From contig NZ_RCWF01000009.1 in assembly GCF_003667345.1 (NCBI RefSeq), positions 1-64,000 of the forward strand: a stretch of DNA of 64,000 bases, given 5' to 3'. The stretch is from Poseidonibacter antarcticus (GTDB taxonomy: Bacteria; Campylobacterota; Campylobacteria; Campylobacterales; Arcobacteraceae). The notes below the pieces were generated by a model. The model was not told where the DNA came from. It saw only the letters and a program-made list of their open reading frames with translations, and ran no database searches. The position numbers and the translations under genes were made by a program. This document shows, in pieces, positions 36,877 through 45,570 of the stretch (its first letter is position 1; the number at the start of each line of letters is the position of its first letter).

Positions 36877-36910
36877 AACAAGGAATAAGTTTTATCTTAT
36901 TCCTTTGTTT
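36876..36910. terminator. Bidirectional terminator between the 2H gene and the permease
   Basis: A 14-bp stem with a single bulge (36876-36889 with 36896-36910) and 6-nt loop TTTTAT separate two convergent genes. The outer stem supplies A and T runs for both directions. Confidence 0.75.
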
Positions 36911-36926
36911 AAAATGAGTTAGTTTA

Positions 36927-38339
36927 TTATAATTCGTGTTCCAAGTCAGATTCTGCTTTTGAAAGTAAAGCAAACTCTTCTTCTGCTGTTTTTGCAACTA
37001 AATGATTTTTACTATAGAAGAAGTAATATAAAGCTCCTAAAATATATAAAATAATTGTATAGTTGAAAGCTCTTGGATCAAAAGCATAAACTCCTGTTAA
37101 TGCAATAATAGAAAGAACTAATGCAATAGATGATGTAAATACACCACCTGGTGTTTTATAAGGTCTTGGCATATCTGGATTTTTAATTCTTAATAAAATA
37201 TGACTTAATGCCATAAGTGCATAAGAAATTGTAGCTCCAACAACAGCCATTCCTAAAATTAAATCACCTTCTTGTGTTAATGAAGCCAAAAATCCTATGA
37301 TACCTGGAATGATTAAAGCCCAAGTTGGAGTTTTTTTCTTACTTGTAAGTGATAAAAATTGTGGTACATAACCAGCTCTTGAAAGTGCAAATACTAATCT
37401 ACTATAACCATAAATAATAGAGAAGAAAGAAGCTACTAATCCTGCTAATGCAAGTACATTTACCATAGTTCCTAATGTTTCATTTCCTGTTGCATTTAAT
37501 GCATCAACTAAAGGAACAGCACTTTTACCAATTGTATCAGCTCCTGCTGCACCTGCTACTAAGAATACAACTAAAACAGCTGTAAATAATAAGAATATCA
37601 TTGCCCCAATAATACCTTTTGGAACATCTTTAGCTGGGTCTTTTGCTTCTTCTGCTGCCAAAGGAACACCTTCAACTGCTAAGAACAACCACATACCAAA
37701 TGGTAATGCAGCCCAAACTCCATACCAACCCATTGGTAAGAATTCACTAGCACCAAAAGCTTCTGTAGAAACTGCTATATCAAATAAGTTTGAAGAATCA
37801 AAATGTCCAAAAAGTGAAACAGCTGTAGCAATAATTGCAAACACAGCTAAGGCACTAATAATCATCATAGTTTTTAAAGCTTCACCCGCACCAATCAAAT
37901 GAATACTAATAAATACAATATAAAAAAGAGCATATATAATAGGTCCATTTATTCCTATGAGTGATTCAACCGCTGAACCTATAAAAATTACAATAGCAGC
38001 TGGTGCTAATGCATATTCGATTAATATGGCAAGTCCTGTTAGAAATCCACCTGCTGGTCCCATTACTTGTCTTGCAAAACTATATCCACCACCTGCTGCT
38101 GGAATTGATGCTGACATTTCTGCTAGTGATAATACTAAACATAAATACATTATTGCCATTAAAGAAGCAGCAATAGCAAATCCTCCCCATCCTGCTTCTG
38201 CAATACCAAAATTCCATCCTGCAAAATCACCTGATATTACATATGAGATTCCAAGCCCTGTTAATAATAACCAACCAGCTGTTCCTTTTTTTAATTGTCT
38301 TTTTTCAAGATATTCTTTACTTATGTGAGCTTTGCTCAT
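36927..38339 (-). CDS. eat: Ethanolamine permease (APC family)
   Basis: A 470-residue amino-acid/polyamine/organocation transporter with about 12 membrane segments. SYVISGDFAGWNFGIAEAG near the N-terminus and the SIPAAGGGYSFARQ loop are characteristic of proton-coupled ethanolamine permeases. AAAGGA precedes the ATG, 11 bases after eutC. Together with eutB and eutC it makes a simple uptake-and-deamination operon. Confidence 0.88.
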   Translation of the reverse strand: MSKAHISKEYLEKRQLKKGTAGWLLLTGLGISYVISGDFAGWNFGIAEAGWGGFAIAASLMAIMYLCLVLSLAEMSASIPAAGGGYSFARQVMGPAGGFLTGLAILIEYALAPAAIVIFIGSAVESLIGINGPIIYALFYIVFISIHLIGAGEALKTMMIISALAVFAIIATAVSLFGHFDSSNLFDIAVSTEAFGASEFLPMGWYGVWAALPFGMWLFLAVEGVPLAAEEAKDPAKDVPKGIIGAMIFLLFTAVLVVFLVAGAAGADTIGKSAVPLVDALNATGNETLGTMVNVLALAGLVASFFSIIYGYSRLVFALSRAGYVPQFLSLTSKKKTPTWALIIPGIIGFLASLTQEGDLILGMAVVGATISYALMALSHILLRIKNPDMPRPYKTPGGVFTSSIALVLSIIALTGVYAFDPRAFNYTIILYILGALYYFFYSKNHLVAKTAEEEFALLSKAESDLEHEL

Positions 38340-38349
38340 TTATAATCCT

Positions 38350-39231
38350 TTATTTTATAAGAAAATTTTCATTATTGATACTACTTTCTAGTGTATCATC
38401 GCTTGTTCTATCTTTTAGATTTACTCCTGATAGTTCTAATCTTCTGGCTTCGTTTAATAAATACATTGTTTTTTTTACTGCCTCCTCATAAGACAATCCA
38501 TCTGAACGAACATTTGATATACAATTTCTATTTGCATCTGTAAGTCCTACTTTTGGATTATATGTAAGATATAAACCAAGACTATCTGGGGAACTTAGTC
38601 CTGGTCTTTCACCAATTAATACTAAAGTCATTCTTGCTTTTAATATTTCTCCTACTTCATCTCCTACGGCTACTCTTCCTTGATGAACAATTGTAATAGG
38701 AGCTAGTTTCCATTGATTTTTATCTTTAGCTAGGGCATGAGATAAGATTTGAATATAATTTACTGCATTTTCTTTTATTGCTAAAGAAGAAAGTCCATCT
38801 ACTATAACAATGGATAAATCATAAGGAACTCTTGTTTGATCAATACTTTTTGATAATAATTTACAAGAATTAGAATCTAATCTTCTACCTAAATCAGGTC
38901 TTTGTAAATAAGTAACTCTATTTACTGCTTGAGAATGTAATAAAATAGGAGAATATCCATCTTGAAAAAGCTCACTTGTATCTGTATTACTTAATAAATT
39001 AACATTTACAGATATTTTATTTAATTGATCAACAACGTGTTCTGTATCTAAGGGTAAATGAACTGCATCTTGTGCTTGCGCATGTGCTAATTGAAAATCC
39101 AATAAGTGATTTGTTGGAATACTAACTCCTGTTCTACCCAGTCCAATTCTAGCTTCTGTATGTTCTCTTAAAAAAGCCCATGGGTTTTGAATAACAGTTG
39201 TTTCTTTATCTTGTTTTATTAAATCAGACAT
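38350..39231 (-). CDS. eutC: Ethanolamine ammonia-lyase small subunit
   Basis: The light chain of the adenosylcobalamin-dependent lyase that turns ethanolamine into acetaldehyde and ammonia. Family segments TEARIGLGRTGVSIPT, DFQLAHAQAQDAVH and IGERPGLSSPDSLG are present. At 293 residues it is normal in length. It begins three bases after eutB. The two subunits are needed together, and cobalamin is required. Confidence 0.93.
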   Translation of the reverse strand: MSDLIKQDKETTVIQNPWAFLREHTEARIGLGRTGVSIPTNHLLDFQLAHAQAQDAVHLPLDTEHVVDQLNKISVNVNLLSNTDTSELFQDGYSPILLHSQAVNRVTYLQRPDLGRRLDSNSCKLLSKSIDQTRVPYDLSIVIVDGLSSLAIKENAVNYIQILSHALAKDKNQWKLAPITIVHQGRVAVGDEVGEILKARMTLVLIGERPGLSSPDSLGLYLTYNPKVGLTDANRNCISNVRSDGLSYEEAVKKTMYLLNEARRLELSGVNLKDRTSDDTLESSINNENFLIK

Positions 39232-39233
39232 AA

Positions 39234-40634
39234 TTAATTTCCTATTACTTTTTGTAAAGAAGCAGAAAAACTTTTTGGAATATCATCATTTAAAATGTAA
39301 TTATTTGCATCTTTAAAAATTTCCATTTTTTCTAACCAAAGTTTAAATTCAGGAGCAGGGTCAAGATTCAATACTCTTCTTGCATATAATGCATCATGAA
39401 AAGATGTTGTTTGATAGTTAAGCATAATATCATCAGACCCTGGAATACCCATAATAAAATTACATCCAGCAACTCCTAAAAGTGTTAATAAATTATCCAT
39501 ATCATTTTGATCTGCATCGGCATGATTTGTATAACAAATATCACAACCCATTGGTAAACCTAAAAGCTTTCCACAAAAATGATCTTCTAATCCAGCTCTT
39601 GTAATCTCTTTTCCATCAAATAAATATTCAGGACCAATAAAACCAACAACAGTATTTACTAATAATGGATCAAACTCTTTTGCAACTGCATAAGCTCTAA
39701 CCTCACAAGTTTGTTGATCTAATCCAAAGTTTGCATTTGCTGATAAAGAACTTCCTTGTCCTGTTTCAAAATACATTACATTATTTCCAACTGATCCACG
39801 ATTTAAAGATAAAGCTGCATCATGTGCTTCTTTTAGAATATTTAAGTTTACACCAAAGCTTGTATTTGTAGCTTCTGTTCCACCAATTGATTGAAAAACT
39901 AAATCAACAGGTGCTTTTTTGTTAATAGCTTCTATAGTATTTGTTACATGAGTTAAAACACACGATTGTGTTGGTATTTCATATTTGTTTATTACATCAT
40001 TCATTAGATTTATTAGTTTGATAGATTGTTCTACATTATCTGTAGCTGGGTTAATTCCAATAACAGCATCACCATTTGCATATAATAATCCATCTAGCAT
40101 ACTAGTTGCAATACCCATCATATCATCAGTAGGATGATTTGGTTGTAACCTTGTAGACAAGTGTCCTTCTAGTCCAATTGTATTATTAAAAGATGTAATA
40201 ACAGGACATTTTTTAGCAACCATTATCAGCTCTTGGTTTCGCATTATTTTACTAACAGCTGCTACCATTTCAGGTGTCATTCCTGGTCTTGCTTTTTTTA
40301 TTAATTCTTTAGAAGTATAATCACTTAGTAACCAGTTTCTAAATTCACCAACATTTAAATCTGAAATTATTTTGAAAGCTTCTTTATCGTGTTTATCAAT
40401 AATTAATCTTGTAATCTCATCGTTTTCATATGGAATTAAAAGATCTTCAAGAAAAGTTTTTAAAGGAACTTCAGAAAGTCTCATTTGTGCAATAGCTCTT
40501 TCTTGGGAAGAATCAGCACAAACACCAGCTAACATATCCCCAGCTCTTTTAGGTGTTGCTTTTGCCATTAAATCCGCTAAATTTTTAAAAAGGTAAGTTC
40601 TATTTCCTTTTTTTATTTTGTAAGAATGTTTCAT
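39234..40634 (-). CDS. eutB: Ethanolamine ammonia-lyase large subunit
   Basis: The catalytic TIM-barrel subunit, 466 residues. Recognisable are the N-terminal LMAKATPKRAGDMLAG, NPATDNVEQS in the substrate pocket, YFETGQGS, and CYTNHADADQNDMDNL. First gene of the eutB-eutC-permease operon. No microcompartment shell genes, EutA-type reactivase, EutR or acetaldehyde dehydrogenase are found nearby, so acetaldehyde must be handled by unlinked enzymes. The promoter carries the 11-bp-period direct repeat. Confidence 0.94.
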   Translation of the reverse strand: MKHSYKIKKGNRTYLFKNLADLMAKATPKRAGDMLAGVCADSSQERAIAQMRLSEVPLKTFLEDLLIPYENDEITRLIIDKHDKEAFKIISDLNVGEFRNWLLSDYTSKELIKKARPGMTPEMVAAVSKIMRNQELIMVAKKCPVITSFNNTIGLEGHLSTRLQPNHPTDDMMGIATSMLDGLLYANGDAVIGINPATDNVEQSIKLINLMNDVINKYEIPTQSCVLTHVTNTIEAINKKAPVDLVFQSIGGTEATNTSFGVNLNILKEAHDAALSLNRGSVGNNVMYFETGQGSSLSANANFGLDQQTCEVRAYAVAKEFDPLLVNTVVGFIGPEYLFDGKEITRAGLEDHFCGKLLGLPMGCDICYTNHADADQNDMDNLLTLLGVAGCNFIMGIPGSDDIMLNYQTTSFHDALYARRVLNLDPAPEFKLWLEKMEIFKDANNYILNDDIPKSFSASLQKVIGN

Positions 40635-40699
40635 GATTCTAATAAATACATTTTATACATATTTATTCCTTATTTTCATAATTTTTTATTAAGAGTGTA

Positions 40700-40732
40700 A
40701 GCATACATCTATTCTATAGCTTGAATATAGCA
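40700..40732 (-). promoter_or_regulatory. eutB promoter: -10-like hexamer plus 11-bp-period direct repeat
   Basis: On the minus strand TGCTATATTCAAGCTAT (40732-40716) gives GCTAT twice at 11 bp. TATGCT (40705-40700) starts exactly 10 bp beyond, the same spacing as at pta and the DUF4212 gene, although it matches the -10 consensus at four positions only. Confidence 0.55.
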
Positions 40733-40808
40733 TATAAATTATATTTTTAAAACATAAAAATAGTATGTAAATTATACAAATATTTGAAAAATGGAATTTG
40801 TAGTGAAT

Positions 40809-40832
40809 TTTAACTAGTATTTACTAGTTAAA
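40809..40832. repeat. Perfect inverted repeat downstream of the VWA gene
   Basis: An 11-bp stem centred on TACTAGTT (40809-40819 with 40822-40832) with a 2-base centre. No T run follows on the minus strand, so it may be an operator for eutB or a weak terminator for the VWA operon. Confidence 0.4.
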
Positions 40833-40878
40833 TAAAATAGAGATTAAATTAAATTATTAGAATAGTTTTTTTACTTTT

Positions 40879-41784
40879 TTACTCTTTATTTTTTAAGTAA
40901 ATAAATAAAATTAGAAATAATACAGCAAAAAACAGTGGATAAAAGAAGAGATAATCTTTTAATATTATTTTATTCTGGTCAATTTTAGATTTTTCAAGAT
41001 TATTGATATTTTCATAAATAGCACTTAAATCTTCTTTTGAATAAGCAGTATATGATTTTGCATTTGATGACGATGAAATATAATTTAAAACTTCTTTATT
41101 TGAGTTTCCTATTCCTATTGTGTAAGCTTTTATATTATATTTTTTTAGTAGTTTCATTACTACTTTAAGTGGTATTTTACTAGCATTATCAGTTCCATCA
41201 CTTAAAACTATAATTACATTTGATTTTGCTTTTTTATCTTTTAGGATATGTACACTTTTTGCAATGGAATCTATTAGTGCTGTTTGATTTCCAATCATTC
41301 CTACTTCTAAATAATCTATTATTTCTCTTTGTGTATCTTTATCAAAGCTTAGAGGACTTGCCATCATTACAGAATCACCAAATATTACTAAACCTATATT
41401 ATCTGAGGGTCTTTTTTGCATAAAATCTTTTACAATCTCTTTTACAACATCAAATCTATTTTTTGTTTTATCATTTTTATCTAAATCATTATAATTCATA
41501 GAACCACTTGCATCAAGATCTAATAATATATTTATTCCATCATTTTTTATTAATTGTGTGTCATTTATTTTTATAGGTGAGGCTAGGGCGATTATAGAAA
41601 GTATAATAATTGAAAATTTTAATATACTCATTAGCATACTAGACTTTTGATTTGATTTTTGAAATATATTTAAATGTGGAATAAAATAACTAGGACTCTT
41701 TGCTTTACAATATATTGAACAAAATATAAATACTAAAATCAATAATAAGACATAAGGAAATTCAAAACTAATATCATTAAACAT
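40879..41784 (-). CDS. VWA-domain membrane protein (BatA-like)
   Basis: Layout: two N-terminal membrane helices (about 11-25 and 52-68), a von Willebrand A domain with the MIDAS motif DLDASGSMN near residue 88 and a later SDGTDN, and a C-terminal membrane helix. The ATG at 41784 is placed seven bases after AGGA; a TTG directly upstream is the alternative. Last gene of a MoxR-DUF58-VWA operon; these loci are linked to envelope stress and chaperone-like assembly in other bacteria. Confidence 0.85.
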   Translation of the reverse strand: MFNDISFEFPYVLLLILVFIFCSIYCKAKSPSYFIPHLNIFQKSNQKSSMLMSILKFSIIILSIIALASPIKINDTQLIKNDGINILLDLDASGSMNYNDLDKNDKTKNRFDVVKEIVKDFMQKRPSDNIGLVIFGDSVMMASPLSFDKDTQREIIDYLEVGMIGNQTALIDSIAKSVHILKDKKAKSNVIIVLSDGTDNASKIPLKVVMKLLKKYNIKAYTIGIGNSNKEVLNYISSSSNAKSYTAYSKEDLSAIYENINNLEKSKIDQNKIILKDYLFFYPLFFAVLFLILFIYLKNKE

Positions 41785-42172
41785 CAATTATTCCTAAAAG
41801 TGTATTTAGTTTGTTTTTTATATCTGTAGTTATATTTGGTACATTTTTTTTATATTTATATTCTTCAAGTTCATTTATTAGCTCATTTGCTAATATCTTC
41901 TCTCTTTTGTTTTGTGCTAGAATTCTAATATATTTGGTAATTGTATAAGCATCTTTTTTTGAATCTTTAAACTCTATATTTTTTAAAATATCAAAATAGA
42001 TTTTTCTTTGATTTACTTTTTTATTTTTAAAATATTTGATAATAAAGATGATAATAATCAAAGTTAGTAATAATGCTACAAAAATTAATCCATAATAAAT
42101 AAATATACTATTATCAGGAATTTTGACAATATCTTTTATATCATGTATTTTTGAAGCTATATCTTCATTCAT
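41777..42172 (-). CDS. Single-pass membrane protein of the MoxR locus (DUF4381-like)
   Basis: A 131-residue protein: a short periplasmic N-terminus containing IVKIPDNS, one membrane helix (about 23-46), then a lysine-rich helical cytosolic domain. Position between the DUF58 and VWA genes and the general layout match DUF4381 proteins of other MoxR loci, but sequence similarity is weak by eye. It overlaps both neighbours by a few bases or one base, so translation is coupled. Confidence 0.65.
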   Translation of the reverse strand: MNEDIASKIHDIKDIVKIPDNSIFIYYGLIFVALLLTLIIIIFIIKYFKNKKVNQRKIYFDILKNIEFKDSKKDAYTITKYIRILAQNKREKILANELINELEEYKYKKNVPNITTDIKNKLNTLLGIIDV

Positions 42173-43005
42173 TATCTTAAAAGTCCTATTAATTTTTTTG
42201 TAGCATCTTCATTTGTATAGATTTTGACAAATCTAATTGCATTATCTTGTAAATGAGTAAATAACTTGTGGTCATTTTCTTTTACTTTTTTTATATAGTT
42301 AATAATTGTATCTTTATTTAAAATACCTTCAAAATTTTGATTTGTAGCAGGGTCATTAAAATTTACATTTCCTAATTCATTTGGTTCTTCTTCAAACTTA
42401 TCTCGAACTATAATTACAAATATCTCATGCTTTTTACTTAATAGTTTTAAATCAAGTTTTTCAATATCAAAAAAATCTCCAATAAAAAAAATGATAGATT
42501 TATGATGTATTTTTTTAAATAAATCATTTGTAAGATAATCATAATCAATATTTTTACCAATTACATTATAATCATAAAGTTGTTGTGCCATAAAATTTAC
42601 ATTAAATATTTTTTTTGATTTTTTAGTACAAAGTTCGCAGGTTTCATTTGCTATATATGAAGCAAAAGGGTCACCTTGTTTTACACAAATAAATCCTAAA
42701 ATACTTGCAATTTCAGTTATAAGTTCTTGTTTAAACTTGTTTGTTCCAAAATAAGTAGAACCATTTAGCAAAGATACAATTTTTATATTTAGCTCTTTTT
42801 GTGAGTGAAAAACTTTGACAAATGGTTTTTGCATTTTGGCAGATATAACCCAGTCGATATTTTTTACATCTTCACCATATTCATACTCTTTTAGTTCACA
42901 AAAATCGTAACCTTCGCCTTTTTGAAATGAGACATTATTTCCTATGATTTCTGAAAAAACTTGTTTTTTAGTTTTTATGAGTATTTTTTTTAAAGCTTGA
43001 TTCAT
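42172..43005 (-). CDS. DUF58 protein
   Basis: A 277-residue cytosolic protein with the DUF58 core: GEGYDFCELKEYEYGEDVKNIDW, here about residues 31-53, is the hallmark (the R-x-Y-x-x-G-D-D-x-R-x-I-D-W type motif). The C-terminal half is VWA-like (IIFFIGDFFDIEKLDL). DUF58 proteins accompany MoxR ATPases and VWA proteins. It starts two bases after the MoxR gene. Confidence 0.88.
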   Translation of the reverse strand: MNQALKKILIKTKKQVFSEIIGNNVSFQKGEGYDFCELKEYEYGEDVKNIDWVISAKMQKPFVKVFHSQKELNIKIVSLLNGSTYFGTNKFKQELITEIASILGFICVKQGDPFASYIANETCELCTKKSKKIFNVNFMAQQLYDYNVIGKNIDYDYLTNDLFKKIHHKSIIFFIGDFFDIEKLDLKLLSKKHEIFVIIVRDKFEEEPNELGNVNFNDPATNQNFEGILNKDTIINYIKKVKENDHKLFTHLQDNAIRFVKIYTNEDATKKLIGLLR

Positions 43006-43007
43006 TT

Positions 43008-43961
43008 TTATGGAATATTAACTTTCTCAATAATTTTTTGAATAATAGTATCAACATCAATTTCTTTCGCTTGTGCTTCATAAGTTAAAATAATTCTATG
43101 TCTTAGTACATTTTTTATAACCATAGTTACATCAAGTGGTGAAACAAAATCATTACCTCTTATAAATGCATTTGCTTTTACAGCTTTAAACATATCAATT
43201 GTAGCTCTTGGACTTGCTCCAAAGTGAATTAACTCGTCTAATTCTTCAAGCTCATAATCTTTTGGATTTCTTGATGCATCAATTATATTTACAATATACT
43301 CTTCAAGTTCTTTATCAATATGTATATTTTGAACCTCTTTTTTAAGTAGTTCTAGTGTTTGTTTATCCATTATCTTTTCTATTTTTTCAAAAGAGTTCAT
43401 AGTAACTTTTTTTGCTATTTCATACTCTTCTTCTTTATTATTATAATTTACAACAATTTTAAACATAAATCTATCAAGTTGTGCTTCAGGTAAACTATAT
43501 GCACCTTCTTGTTCGATTGGATTTTGAGTAGCTAGTACTAAAAATGGAGTATCAATTTTAAATGTATCATCAGCAATTGTAACTTGTCTTTCTTGCATAA
43601 CTTCAAGTAGGGCTGATTGTACTTTTGCAGGTGCTCTATTAATTTCATCTGCTAATAAAAGATTTGTAAATATAGGACCTTTTTTTATTTTAAACTCAGC
43701 AGTTTTCATATCATAGATTTGAGCACCTACAATATCACTTGGTAATAAATCAGGTGTAAACTGAACTCTTTTAAAGTTTAAATCAATTGCATCTGATACA
43801 GCTTTTACAGCAGTTGTCTTAGCAAGTCCTGGAACACCTTCTAATAATATATGACCAGAAGTTAGTAATCCTATTATAATAGAATCAATCATCTCCTCTT
43901 GACCTATTACACCTTTATGAATTTCTTTTTTTAAGTTTATAAGTTTGTCGTGAAGACTCAA
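43008..43961 (-). CDS. MoxR-family AAA+ ATPase
   Basis: A 317-residue chaperone-type ATPase. Walker A is EGVPGLAKTT (about 40-49), Walker B is LLADEINRAP (about 102-111), followed by MQERQVTI and the sensor segment LATQNPIEQEG and GASPRATIDM. A TTG start at 43961 follows GGAAG. First gene of a four-gene locus (MoxR, DUF58, small membrane protein, VWA). It should drive assembly or metal insertion for a target not encoded here. Confidence 0.92.
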   Translation of the reverse strand: MSLHDKLINLKKEIHKGVIGQEEMIDSIIIGLLTSGHILLEGVPGLAKTTAVKAVSDAIDLNFKRVQFTPDLLPSDIVGAQIYDMKTAEFKIKKGPIFTNLLLADEINRAPAKVQSALLEVMQERQVTIADDTFKIDTPFLVLATQNPIEQEGAYSLPEAQLDRFMFKIVVNYNNKEEEYEIAKKVTMNSFEKIEKIMDKQTLELLKKEVQNIHIDKELEEYIVNIIDASRNPKDYELEELDELIHFGASPRATIDMFKAVKANAFIRGNDFVSPLDVTMVIKNVLRHRIILTYEAQAKEIDVDTIIQKIIEKVNIP

Positions 43962-44038
43962 GTTACTTCCTTGATTTTTTTGATTTTCTATTCTATCGAA
44001 TAAGTTATAAATAATATATTTAAATCTTTTATAATCTC

Positions 44039-44755
44039 TTATACTTTATTTTTTGGGAATATGATTTTGAATAAGGCACCATTGTTATTTACATATTCAA
44101 AATTACCTGCTAGTTGTAATTTTGAAATATTGTTTATCAATTTTAGTCCTAATGTTTTATTTTGATAAATATTTATATCACTTGAAATACCTTTTCCATT
44201 ATCTTTTATTTCTAATATGTAAAAAGAATTATCTTCTTTTACTGAAATATTTAATATAGGATTTGGATTATTTACAAAAGCATATTTAAAAGCATTTGTT
44301 ATAATCTCATTTAAAATTAATGCACAAGGTATTGTTTTTTCAATATCTAAAAAAATATTATCTATATTCAAAATAACCTTTACATCTTTTGTATTTTTGT
44401 ATGTTTTTGAAATTTCATTTACTAAAGTATCAATATAAAATTTCATATGAATTTGATTAAAATTATTTGATTCGTAAAGCATTCTATGGACTAGTTCCAT
44501 AGTGTAAATTCTTTCTTGAATATCATTTAAAATATTTTTTGTATTAGTGTCTTTTATTTTTAATTGTTGAAGTTTAATTAAACTAATTGTTAATGCTAAA
44601 TTATTTTTTACTCTATGATGTATTTCTTGTAATAATATATCTTTATCTTCTAATGATTTTTTTAACTCATCTATTTTAAAAAGTTTTTTAAATAAAAAGT
44701 AAGTTACAAGAATTGTAAAAAATAAAGTCATTAAAAAAAGTAGAAAATTACTCAA
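44039..44755 (-). CDS. Histidine kinase, HisKA_2 type, without sensor domain
   Basis: A 238-residue kinase with one N-terminal membrane helix (about 4-24), a HisKA_2 domain whose phospho-accepting His lies in LLQEIHHRVKNNLAL (about 46-47), and an HATPase domain with NEIITNAFKYAF and DNGKGIS. There is no periplasmic or PAS sensor, so the signal must come through the membrane helix or a partner. A TTG start overlaps the regulator gene by eight bases. Confidence 0.85.
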   Translation of the reverse strand: MSNFLLFLMTLFFTILVTYFLFKKLFKIDELKKSLEDKDILLQEIHHRVKNNLALTISLIKLQQLKIKDTNTKNILNDIQERIYTMELVHRMLYESNNFNQIHMKFYIDTLVNEISKTYKNTKDVKVILNIDNIFLDIEKTIPCALILNEIITNAFKYAFVNNPNPILNISVKEDNSFYILEIKDNGKGISSDINIYQNKTLGLKLINNISKLQLAGNFEYVNNNGALFKIIFPKNKV

Positions 44756-45485
44756 AATTAACCACTTTTATTTTATATCCTAATTCATATAAGTTTTCAA
44801 ATATATTTGTACCAAGTTTTATTTTTAATCTATAAATCAATGTTCGGAGTCTTCCTTTATCATAAATACTTTCTCTCCATATATATGTAGAAATTCGTTC
44901 AAAATTTACTATTTTACCTGGTCTCTCACACATAATTTCAAATAACTTTTTTTCATTTTTGGTAAGTTTTATTTGCTTATTGTCTTTATATAATTCTGAT
45001 TTACTAATATCAAACTTAATATTTTCATCAATGTGTATGTATTTACTTTCTATTATTTTATAACTGTTTTTATTTTTAAAGAAAAAGTTATGTTTATGTA
45101 TTGCCATATTTATTGTAATTTTTAATTCTTTATCTCTACATGGTTTGAGTAAATATCCATAAGGTTCACATTCCATTGCTTCTTTAATAGTTTTATCATT
45201 TGAATATGATGTAAGAAAAATTATAGGTATTTTTAATGTTTTCCATATCTCATTAGCGGCTGTTATCCCTGAACTTGACGCTAAGTTTATATCCATAAGT
45301 ATAATATCAGGGATATTATTTCTTGCATGTGAAATTGCTCTTTTAGTATTTGATTCAATTCCACTTACCATAAAACCCATTTGGCTTAAACTTAGTTCTA
45401 AAGCCATTGCTAAAACAATTTCATCTTCTACTATTAAAACATTTATTTCATTATCAAGTTGTTTTAAATTTGTTAAATTATGCAC
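44748..45485 (-). CDS. OmpR-type response regulator near the TonB receptor
   Basis: Receiver domain with acidic pair in LIVEDE, phospho-acceptor in ILMDINLA, and lysine in LLKPC; winged-helix domain at the C-terminus (KLTKNEKKLFEIM, then YELGYKI). The start is placed at a GTG at 45485 preceded by AAAGG at six bases, giving 245 residues; the longer frame from 45542 would overlap the promoter region and has no ribosome site. It is followed by the kinase and is divergent from a TonB-dependent receptor, which may be its target. Confidence 0.88.
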   Translation of the reverse strand: MHNLTNLKQLDNEINVLIVEDEIVLAMALELSLSQMGFMVSGIESNTKRAISHARNNIPDIILMDINLASSSGITAANEIWKTLKIPIIFLTSYSNDKTIKEAMECEPYGYLLKPCRDKELKITINMAIHKHNFFFKNKNSYKIIESKYIHIDENIKFDISKSELYKDNKQIKLTKNEKKLFEIMCERPGKIVNFERISTYIWRESIYDKGRLRTLIYRLKIKLGTNIFENLYELGYKIKVVNFE

Positions 45486-45525
45486 TAAATACCTTTTTGT
45501 GATTATTTTGTGATTTTTATTGGTT

Positions 45526-45542
45526 ATGATACTCACTATCAT
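45526..45542. promoter_or_regulatory. Fur-like palindrome between the regulator and TonB receptor genes
   Basis: ATGATACTCACTATCAT is a perfect 6-5-6 inverted repeat, 28 bases before the receptor ATG. The TGATA...TATCA arms match the pattern of Fur sites (GATAAT-type), which suggests iron-repressed expression of the receptor. Assignment to Fur is inferred. Confidence 0.5.
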
Positions 45543-45570
45543 TTAAAAATTAGTTTAAATAAGGAAAAAA

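Noticed and set aside
40879-43961. MoxR-DUF58-VWA locus as a ternary-type defence system
   Set aside because: The gene set matches the widespread MoxR/Bat housekeeping-type locus, and no effector or nuclease is encoded in it.
45486-45542. N-terminal extension of 19 residues for the OmpR-type regulator
   Set aside because: The extension lacks a ribosome site, crosses the Fur-like palindrome and promoter region, and the GTG at 45485 has a good AAAGG site.
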